This document shows positions 24,789-31,137 of a DNA stretch of 36,517 nt, in pieces. Source of the stretch: Flavobacterium sp. GTDB taxonomy: Bacteria; Bacteroidota; Bacteroidia; Flavobacteriales; Flavobacteriaceae. The notes beneath the pieces are model-generated. The model was given only the letters and a program-made list of their open reading frames with translations. It did not search any database and was not told where the DNA came from. A program made the position numbers and the translations under genes. The stretch is from contig JAGOAL010000019.1 in the NCBI GenBank assembly GCA_017983975.1, forward strand, positions 1 through 36,517, given 5' to 3'. Position 1 is the first letter of the stretch, and each line of letters begins with the position of its first letter.

Positions 24789-26387
24789 ATGAAAAAATAT
24801 ATAATCGCACTTTTATTGTTTGTTCTACCTACGGCAGTAGCGCAAACTACATTTGAATATGATGTAGTTTTAACACCGGTAACGGTTTCAGGTTTGCCGG
24901 GTTTACATTCTTATGCTTTTGGACAACACAATGGCAAATGGCTCATTATTGGAGGAAGAAAAGATGGTATTCATGCGCGCCAACCTTTCAATGCTTTTCC
25001 GGGAGCACAAAATAATACCGATATATATGTGGTAGATATCGCTACACAACAAACGTGGTCGGCTTCTGTGAATACTTTAGAAACTGGTCTCAAAGAGCAA
25101 TTGCAATCTACCAATATGAATTTTTACCAAGACGGTGATGCCTTGTACATCATCGGTGGATATGCTTTTTCGGCAACAGAAAATGATCACAAAACATTTA
25201 ATTCGTTAACAGCAATTGATCTTCCTAATTTGATTGATGCTGTTGTTAATGGAACAGCAATTTCTTCTTATTTCAAGCAAATTTCAAATGATGTTTTTGC
25301 AATAACTGGAGGACAATTGGCGAAAATTGGAGCTACTTTTTATTTAATTGGCGGACACCGTTTTGATGGACGTTACAATCCAATGAACAACCCAACATTT
25401 ACCCAATCGTATTCGAATGCAATTCGTAAATTTAGTATCACCAATTCAGGAACGACATTAAGTTATAGTAATTATCAAGAAATATCAGATCCTCTTCATT
25501 TGCACCGAAGAGATTATAATTTAGTACCTCAAGTTTTTCCAAACGGAGAATTAGGCTACACGATTTCGTCTGGTGTGTTTCAAGTTGCTGTTGATTTGCC
25601 ATTTTTATATCCAATAGATGTAAAAGAATCGGGTTATTTTCCGCATACTAATTTTAACCAATACTTAAGTAATTATCACAGCGGAAAAGTAGGTTTGTAT
25701 GATGCAACGCTAAATCAAATGCACAGTTTGTTTTTTGGCGGAATGAGTCAGTATTACTATCAAGGTTCAACTTTAGTGCAAGATGATACAGTTCCGTTTG
25801 TTAAAACAATTAGTAGAGTTTCTAGAAATGCAAATGGCGATTTATTTGAATATAAATTACCTGTTGAAATGCCCAATTTAAAAGGTTCTGGAGCCGAATT
25901 TATTCCAAATAAAACGTTGCCACATTATTCAAATGAAGTAGTGCAACTGTCAAATATTACAGCAAATGAAGTTGTGATTGGACATTTGTTTGGCGGTATT
26001 CAAAGTTCTTCTAATTCAGCTTTTACAGATAATCAAACGGGATTAACTTCTGCAGATCCAACGGTTTATGAAGTAAAATTGATAAAAAATCCATCATTAG
26101 ATACACCTCATATTGATGGCAGAAATCCTTTTTCAGTTATCATTTCTCCAAATCCAACGACTACAGACACCATAAAAGTTCAATTCACAATCCCTTATTC
26201 AACATCTGTAGGTTATTTTATTTCAACGATTGATGGAAAGGTAGTTGAAGAAGGCGATATCGAAGATTTGCAAGAAGGAATTACAAGCATGAATTTCAGT
26301 ATTGCTTCAGCAAATACAGAGCTTGTTTTTATAACATTTGTCTTTGATGATAAATATTATCGCACCGAAAAAGTGGTAAGAAAATAA
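24789..26387 (+). CDS. Kelch-repeat protein with T9SS type A sorting domain
   Basis: A 532-residue secreted protein. A signal peptide (MKKYIIALLLFVLPTAVAQ) is followed by Kelch-like propeller blades; the glycine pairs GKWLIIGGRKDG, ALYIIGGYAF and FYLIGGHRFDG mark individual blades between about residues 20 and 430. The last 75-80 residues, starting near SPNPTTTDTIKV and ending in YYRTEKVVRK, have the pattern of the Bacteroidota type A C-terminal sorting domain, so the protein is likely exported by the type IX system and attached to or released from the surface. Upstream in-frame ATGs at 24741 and later overlap the previous gene and would hide the signal peptide, so 24789 is the better start. 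No catalytic motif is recognised. Confidence 0.82.
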   Translation: MKKYIIALLLFVLPTAVAQTTFEYDVVLTPVTVSGLPGLHSYAFGQHNGKWLIIGGRKDGIHARQPFNAFPGAQNNTDIYVVDIATQQTWSASVNTLETGLKEQLQSTNMNFYQDGDALYIIGGYAFSATENDHKTFNSLTAIDLPNLIDAVVNGTAISSYFKQISNDVFAITGGQLAKIGATFYLIGGHRFDGRYNPMNNPTFTQSYSNAIRKFSITNSGTTLSYSNYQEISDPLHLHRRDYNLVPQVFPNGELGYTISSGVFQVAVDLPFLYPIDVKESGYFPHTNFNQYLSNYHSGKVGLYDATLNQMHSLFFGGMSQYYYQGSTLVQDDTVPFVKTISRVSRNANGDLFEYKLPVEMPNLKGSGAEFIPNKTLPHYSNEVVQLSNITANEVVIGHLFGGIQSSSNSAFTDNQTGLTSADPTVYEVKLIKNPSLDTPHIDGRNPFSVIISPNPTTTDTIKVQFTIPYSTSVGYFISTIDGKVVEEGDIEDLQEGITSMNFSIASANTELVFITFVFDDKYYRTEKVVRK

Positions 26388-26425
26388 ATTAACAAAAAAA
26401 TAAGAGTACTATTTTTAAAATTATA

Positions 26426-26433
26426 TATATTTG
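26426..26433 (+). promoter_or_regulatory. -7 promoter box of the small Cys/Lys protein gene
   Basis: TATATTTG matches TAnnTTTG. It is 49 nt upstream of the start codon, giving a leader of about 40 nt; no TTG is seen at -33. Confidence 0.45.
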
Positions 26434-26482
26434 TATAAGAACATTAGTAAAATTAAATAATAACAATTTAAAAATTATAAAG

Positions 26483-26689
26483 ATGAGAAAATTAGTTTCA
26501 ATTATGGCAGTTGCTGCTTTTATGTTATCGATGAATGTTAATGCTCAAGAGCCAAAACAAAAAGCAAAAAAAGAAAAAGCAAAAACGGAAAAATCATGCT
26601 CAACTGAAGAAAAAAAATCTTGTGGTTCTGAAGCAAAAACAGGTGGATGTTGTTCATCTAAAAAAGCAACTGAAAAAAAAGCTGAGTAA
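26483..26689 (+). CDS. Small secreted Cys/Lys-rich protein
   Basis: A 68-residue protein whose first 22 residues form a signal peptide (MRKLVSIMAVAAFMLSMNVNAQ). The mature 46 residues are almost all Lys, Glu, Ala, Ser, Thr, Gly and four cysteines (SCST, SCGS, GGCCSS). Low complexity and basic charge suggest an unstructured periplasmic peptide that could bind metal ions or form disulfides; this is inference. I do not recognise a named family. It is followed within 16 nt by the first copy of the 43-nt terminator repeat, so it is likely a single-gene message. A longer reading frame shifted by one base overlaps it but lacks a signal and is rejected. Confidence 0.72.
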   Translation: MRKLVSIMAVAAFMLSMNVNAQEPKQKAKKEKAKTEKSCSTEEKKSCGSEAKTGGCCSSKKATEKKAE

Positions 26690-26704
26690 TTTTATACAAC
26701 AAAA

Positions 26705-26747
26705 AGTAAACGCCTCGATGTTTCGGGGCGTTTTTTTTATGTAACAA
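26705..26747 (+). repeat. Terminator repeat, copy 1
   Basis: A 43-nt segment identical to 28466-28508 except at one base (T at 26722, A at 28483). It contains a 10-bp hairpin (AACGCCTCGA/TCGGGGCGTT with one U-G pair) plus a run of eight T, so it acts as an intrinsic terminator. The identity extends past the hairpin into the sequence after the T-run, which a converged terminator would not need. Confidence 0.9.
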
Positions 26748-26776
26748 ATGTAGCTGTACAAATATCGTTCAAACAC

Positions 26777-26784
26777 TAATTTTG
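26777..26784 (+). promoter_or_regulatory. -7 promoter box of the sulfide:quinone oxidoreductase-like gene
   Basis: TAATTTTG matches TAnnTTTG, 19 nt before the ATG at 26804. No TTG is seen at -33. Confidence 0.45.
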
Positions 26785-26803
26785 ATTTATTAAACTAATA
26801 AAA

Positions 26804-28264
26804 ATGTCAAAAATAGTTATTTTAGGAGCAGGAATTTCGGGTCATACCGCAGCCGCTCACTTAAGAAGAAAGCTATCCAAGGAACACGAAGTATTAGTAG
26901 TTTCGCCTAATAGAAATTACCAGTGGGTGCCATCAAATATTTGGGTAGGAATTGGAAGAATGAAATCAAAGGAAGTAATTTTTCCTTTAGAGCCATTATA
27001 CAAAAGAAAAGGAATTGGTTACAAACAAGCTAAAGCAGTGTCTTTTCATCCAGAGGGAGATACTACAGAAACAAAACCCTATATTTTAGTAGAAGGTGTT
27101 TATGGCGATAATTTAGGTAAACAAGAAAAAGTGACCTACGATTATTTAATCAATGCAACAGGTCCAAAACTAGCTTTTGATATGACCGAAGGGTTAGTTC
27201 CTGAAACCAATAAAGTATATTCTGTATGTACTTACGATCACGCAGAGAAAGCTTCAGAAGCGCTTCATAAATTGATTGACCAATTAAAAAAATCAGATAA
27301 AAAATCAAAAATTTTAATCGGAACAGGCCATGCCAAAGCTACATGTCAAGGTGCTGCATTTGAATATATTTTAAATGTAGAAAAAGAATTGCAAAAATTT
27401 GGTGTTCGTGATAAAGCAGAAATCACATGGATTTCTAACGAATATGAATTAGGTGATTTTGGAATGGATGGAATGCTAATGGAGTACAATGGTTTCAATA
27501 TGAAATCTAAAGATATGGTCGAAATGATTTTTGAAGATCGCGATATCAAATGGATTTTAGGAGCTGGAGTAACAAAAGTGGAAGATGGTTTAGTTCATTA
27601 TGAAAATTTAGAAGGCGAATATAAAACAGAAACGTTCGATTTTGGGATGCTAATTCCAGCTTTTTCAGGACATGGTTTTCAAGCCTATGATAAAGAAGGG
27701 CAAAATATAACCGAAAAATTATTTAGAGGTTTTATGGTTGTAGATGCCGATTATACACCAAGACCTTATGAAGAGTGGACGGTTCAAGATTGGCCAGAAA
27801 CCTATCAAAACCCAAGCTATAAGAATATTTTTGCTCCTGGAATTGCTTTTGCACCACCACATGCTATTTCTAAACCAAGAAAAAGTAAAAACGGAACCGA
27901 AATTTTTCCAGCACCTCCAAGAACCGGAATGCCTTCTGGAATTACTGCAAAATTAGTAGCAGATAATATCATTGATTCCATTAAAGCAGGGAAAGAAAGT
28001 TTACATCACAAAGGCTCTTTAGGGAATATGGGTGCTGCTTGCATAGCATCGGCTGGTTACGGAATGACACAAGGAAGTGGTGTAAGTATTACCACGTATC
28101 CAATTGTTCCAGATTATGTAAAATATCCAAATACAGGCGGAAGAGATATTAAAAAAACCTTTGGTGATATTGGTTTAGCAGGGCACTGGGTAAAATTATC
28201 GTTGCACTATGCCTTTCTTTACAAAGCAAAAATGAAACCTTTTTGGTGGTTAATTCCAGAATAA
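26804..28264 (+). CDS. FAD-dependent oxidoreductase, sulfide:quinone oxidoreductase-like
   Basis: A 486-residue flavoprotein with the N-terminal Rossmann motif GAGISG (8-13) and the second dinucleotide region LIGTGHAKATCQGAAFEY (171-188). It has exactly three cysteines, C142, C181 and C413, which is the number and order of redox cysteines in sulfide:quinone oxidoreductases. The C-terminal region (VKLSLHYAFLYKAKMKPFWWLIPE) is amphipathic and aromatic, as expected for a membrane-interface enzyme that passes electrons to quinone. The likely reaction is oxidation of sulfide to polysulfide with reduction of menaquinone. A flavocytochrome or NADH-dehydrogenase-like role is the alternative. It is followed 28 nt later by a 43-residue microprotein. 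Confidence 0.85.
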   Translation: MSKIVILGAGISGHTAAAHLRRKLSKEHEVLVVSPNRNYQWVPSNIWVGIGRMKSKEVIFPLEPLYKRKGIGYKQAKAVSFHPEGDTTETKPYILVEGVYGDNLGKQEKVTYDYLINATGPKLAFDMTEGLVPETNKVYSVCTYDHAEKASEALHKLIDQLKKSDKKSKILIGTGHAKATCQGAAFEYILNVEKELQKFGVRDKAEITWISNEYELGDFGMDGMLMEYNGFNMKSKDMVEMIFEDRDIKWILGAGVTKVEDGLVHYENLEGEYKTETFDFGMLIPAFSGHGFQAYDKEGQNITEKLFRGFMVVDADYTPRPYEEWTVQDWPETYQNPSYKNIFAPGIAFAPPHAISKPRKSKNGTEIFPAPPRTGMPSGITAKLVADNIIDSIKAGKESLHHKGSLGNMGAACIASAGYGMTQGSGVSITTYPIVPDYVKYPNTGGRDIKKTFGDIGLAGHWVKLSLHYAFLYKAKMKPFWWLIPE

Positions 28265-28292
28265 AAAACCCATCACCCATAATTCAAAAAAT

Positions 28293-28424
28293 ATGACACA
28301 AAGAATATCAAACGCACAGCGTTCCAAAATGCAAAATCCTTTCTTACAATTTTTTAAATTCTTTTATTTGAATATTAGAATTCTAAAAGTTGTAGCATTA
28401 GGTCATGGTGGAACTCGAAAGTAA
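28293..28424 (+). CDS. 43-residue basic microprotein
   Basis: Reads MTQRISNAQRSKMQNPFLQF... and ends in GHGGTRK, stop TAA at 28422-28424. It starts 28 nt after the flavoprotein stop; the spacer is A-rich with no strong Shine-Dalgarno, as usual in Bacteroidota. One hydrophobic amphipathic segment (FLQFFKFFYLNIRILKVVAL) lies between basic ends. I recall similar small proteins beside such flavoproteins in other Flavobacteriaceae, which would argue that it is a real gene, but no search was run. Function unknown; a membrane-tethering partner of the flavoprotein is a guess. Confidence 0.6.
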   Translation: MTQRISNAQRSKMQNPFLQFFKFFYLNIRILKVVALGHGGTRK

Positions 28425-28465
28425 GTCATCAAACATTTTGATGATTGTTTATAGTTTTATTGGTT

Positions 28466-28508
28466 AGTAAACGCCTCGATGTATCGGGGCGTTTTTTTTA
28501 TGTAACAA
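28466..28508 (+). terminator. Terminator repeat, copy 2
   Basis: Second copy of the 43-nt terminator repeat (see 26705-26747), one base different in the loop. It follows the microprotein by 41 nt and would end the flavoprotein message. A weaker inverted repeat (TCATCAAA/TTGATGA, 28426-28444) lies just upstream. Confidence 0.88.
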
Positions 28509-28537
28509 TTATTACAGGCTAATGTAACTCTTGTTAC
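28501..28537 (+). promoter_or_regulatory. Candidate operator pair upstream of the RND efflux operon
   Basis: Two inverted repeats stand side by side: TGTAA-N6-TTACA at 28501-28516, which overlaps the end of the terminator repeat, and GTAAC-N4-GTTAC at 28524-28537. They lie 23 nt or more upstream of the -7 box of the efflux operon. The half-sites share GTAA. A TetR- or Crp/Fnr-type dimer could bind; no regulator gene is in the window. Confidence 0.45.
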
Positions 28538-28559
28538 CAACAATAGATTTTTGACATTG

Positions 28560-28567
28560 TATTTTTG
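28560..28567 (+). promoter_or_regulatory. -7 promoter box of the efflux operon
   Basis: TATTTTTG matches TAnnTTTG, 22 nt before the TolC-like start codon at 28589. An in-frame ATG at 28565 lies inside the box and is not the start. The TTG at -33 is not at standard spacing. Confidence 0.5.
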
Positions 28568-28588
28568 TTCTCAAATAAATTAAGTACG

Positions 28589-29902
28589 ATGAAAAAAATC
28601 AAGTTAATATTAATTTTAGGTATTTTAATTGGAGTTGGAAAACTTCAAGCGCAAGATACATTGCCCATTTCAAAAAATGAGTTGTTGCAAAAAGTCATTG
28701 AGAAAAATCTCCAAATCAAAGCAACAGAAAAAGCGTTCCAGTCAGCTCGTGCAGATTATCGCCAGTCAAACGCACTCTTTTTGCCAAACATCAATGTTTC
28801 GCATACGGGTATTTCAACTACAAATCCCTTAATGGCTTTTGGTTCAAAATTAAATCAAGAGATTTTAACTGCCTCCGATTTTAATCCAGCATTGTTAAAT
28901 GATCCTGCTAAAACGCAAAACTTCGCCACTCGAATAGAAGTGCAACAACCATTGATCAATTTAGATGGTTTATATGGTCGTCAAGCTGCTAAAGCAAAAA
29001 TGGATGCTTTTCAATTACAAACTGAACGCACTAAAGAATATTTAGAACTAGAAGTTTCAAAAGCATATATGCAATTGCAATTGGCTTATAAAGCGGTTAC
29101 AGTATTAGAAAAAGCAAATGCAACTGCTCAAGGCAATTTGAAATTGGTACAAAACTATTATAAAAACGGAATGTTGCAAAAAACAGATTTGTTAAACGTG
29201 CAAGTTCGCGTAAATGAAATCGCTAATCAATTGCAATATGCCAAATCTAATGTGCAAAATGCATCCGATTATTTAGCTTTTCTTTTAAATGAAGACATGG
29301 CTGGAAAAACCTACAAGCCGACCGAAGCTTTAGATAATTTAATTGCAATCGAAACGATGAATACTACAATTTCTGAATCTAGAAAAGATATTCAAGCGAT
29401 GCAAAAATCTTCGGAAGCATACAAAAAAATGCTACAATCTTCAAAATTCGGATTCTTACCTCGATTAAATGCTTTTGGAAGTTATGAATTATATGACCAA
29501 CATTTGTTTCAAACTTCAGCAAAAGGCTATGTAGTAGGTGCGCAATTATCTTGGAATGTTTTTGACGGATTTAAATCTTTTGGAAAAACACAAAAAGCAA
29601 AAGCTGATTTTGAAAAAGCCGAAATTGAAACCGAACAATACAAAAAACAAAGTCAGTTAGAATTGAGTAAAACCAATCGTCAATTAGTAGATGCTGAAAA
29701 CAAAGTGAATTTATCCAAATTAGCCTTTGAACAATCGCAAGAAGCTTTTAGAATTCGTCAAAACAGATTCACACAAGGATTAGAAAAAACAACCGATTTA
29801 TTAATGGCTGAAACGCAAATGGCACAAAAAGAATTAGAGCATTTGCAAGCTGTTTTCGAATATAACTTTACCAAAAAATACTTACAATTTTTAACGAAAT
29901 AG
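28589..29902 (+). CDS. TolC-family outer-membrane efflux protein
   Basis: A 437-residue outer-membrane channel. Signal peptide MKKIKLILILGILIGVGKLQAQ, then two OEP repeats with long helices (QIKATEKAFQSARADYRQSNALFLPNI, and TERTKEYLELEVSKAYMQLQLA in the first; NRQLVDAENKVNLSKLAFEQS in the second). It forms the exit duct of a tripartite RND pump with the two downstream genes. The start is placed at the second ATG because the first lies in the promoter box and would precede the signal peptide. The adaptor gene follows after 85 nt of repeat-like AT-rich spacer. Confidence 0.9.
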   Translation: MKKIKLILILGILIGVGKLQAQDTLPISKNELLQKVIEKNLQIKATEKAFQSARADYRQSNALFLPNINVSHTGISTTNPLMAFGSKLNQEILTASDFNPALLNDPAKTQNFATRIEVQQPLINLDGLYGRQAAKAKMDAFQLQTERTKEYLELEVSKAYMQLQLAYKAVTVLEKANATAQGNLKLVQNYYKNGMLQKTDLLNVQVRVNEIANQLQYAKSNVQNASDYLAFLLNEDMAGKTYKPTEALDNLIAIETMNTTISESRKDIQAMQKSSEAYKKMLQSSKFGFLPRLNAFGSYELYDQHLFQTSAKGYVVGAQLSWNVFDGFKSFGKTQKAKADFEKAEIETEQYKKQSQLELSKTNRQLVDAENKVNLSKLAFEQSQEAFRIRQNRFTQGLEKTTDLLMAETQMAQKELEHLQAVFEYNFTKKYLQFLTK

Positions 29903-29987
29903 TATTAAGATTTAAGTATTAAGTATTAAGATTTCTCAAATTTATTCAATTTGTATTCCTAATAAATAATTAAAATAAATAAACGAT

Positions 29988-31073
29988 ATGAAAAAAATAA
30001 TAATTACAATCACATTATCAACTATAGTATTAACTTCTTGTGGAAGTGATAAAAAAGAAAATGTAGCTGATTTAACTGCAATTCCAGTAAAAGTAGCTGG
30101 AAATACTGAAAATTCAAACAGCGCATATATAACAGCAAGTGGTAAAATCGAATCGGAAAATAGTGCGAATCTAAGCACAAGAATGATGGGTTATGTAACC
30201 AAAGTGAATGTAAAAGTAGGACAAAATGTTTCGGCTGGACAACTTTTGGTAAGCATCAATAATACTGATTTACAAGCTAAAAAAGCACAAGTTGATGCTT
30301 CAATCACACAAGCAACTGCAGGTTATAATAATGCTAAGAAAGATTATGATCGTTTTGTGAATTTGTTTGCACAACAATCGGCTTCGCAAAAAGAATTAGA
30401 CGATATGACCGCTCGTTATGAAATGGCAAAAGCAGGTTTAGAAGCAGCCAAACAAATGCGTAATGAAGTGATGGCGCAATTTTCGTATTCCAATATTACA
30501 GCTCCATTTTCAGGAACAGTAACCAATACTTTCGTAAAAGAAGGTGATATGGCTAATCCAGGAATGCCTTTAGTAAGTATTGAAGGTGCTTCAAGATTAC
30601 AAGTAACAGCAATGGTTTCAGAAAGCGATATTTCGAATGTAAAAAACGGAATGCCTGTAAAAATTAATGTAAAATCCTTAAACAAGGAAGTAACAGGAAA
30701 AGTATCCGAAGTGAGTTTATCAGCAAAAAACACAGGTGGCCAATATTTGGTGAAAGTAACTTTGGACAAAATGGATAAACAAATTTTATCTGGAATGTTT
30801 GTTAACGTGCAATTTCCAACGGCAAAAAAAGAAGTAACTTCTGTGAAATCGGATGTAGTTATGGTTCCTGAAAGCGCATTAGTAAGACAAGGTCAATTGT
30901 CAGGAATTTATACTATTGGAAGTGAAAAAACTGCTATTTTAAGATGGTTGCGTATTGGTAAAACATTTGGCAATCAAGTAGAAGTGTTATCAGGATTAGC
31001 AGGAGACGAACAATATATCGTTTCAGCTGAAGGAAAATTATTTAACGGAGCTAAAGTTCAATTAGCCAATTAA
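29988..31073 (+). CDS. RND efflux membrane-fusion (adaptor) lipoprotein
   Basis: A 361-residue periplasmic adaptor (HlyD/AcrA family). The lipobox LTSC gives a lipidated C18. The biotinyl-lipoyl-like halves are GYVTKVNVKVGQNVSAGQLLVSIN and SNITAPFSGTVTNTFVKEGDMAN, separated by a coiled-coil hairpin (about residues 104-160). A beta-barrel and a membrane-proximal domain follow. It links the pump to the TolC-like channel. The genes are in the order channel-adaptor-pump, common in Bacteroidota. Confidence 0.92.
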   Translation: MKKIIITITLSTIVLTSCGSDKKENVADLTAIPVKVAGNTENSNSAYITASGKIESENSANLSTRMMGYVTKVNVKVGQNVSAGQLLVSINNTDLQAKKAQVDASITQATAGYNNAKKDYDRFVNLFAQQSASQKELDDMTARYEMAKAGLEAAKQMRNEVMAQFSYSNITAPFSGTVTNTFVKEGDMANPGMPLVSIEGASRLQVTAMVSESDISNVKNGMPVKINVKSLNKEVTGKVSEVSLSAKNTGGQYLVKVTLDKMDKQILSGMFVNVQFPTAKKEVTSVKSDVVMVPESALVRQGQLSGIYTIGSEKTAILRWLRIGKTFGNQVEVLSGLAGDEQYIVSAEGKLFNGAKVQLAN

Positions 31074-31137
31074 TCAATTAGCCAATATGTCAATTAATTG
31101 GCACATCGACACATTGTCTCATTAACAAATTAGAATC

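Noticed and set aside
26535-26744. A 69-codon frame overlapping the small Cys/Lys protein gene
   Set aside because: It runs into the terminator hairpin, has no signal peptide and is a one-base-shifted reading of a lysine-rich A-run region.
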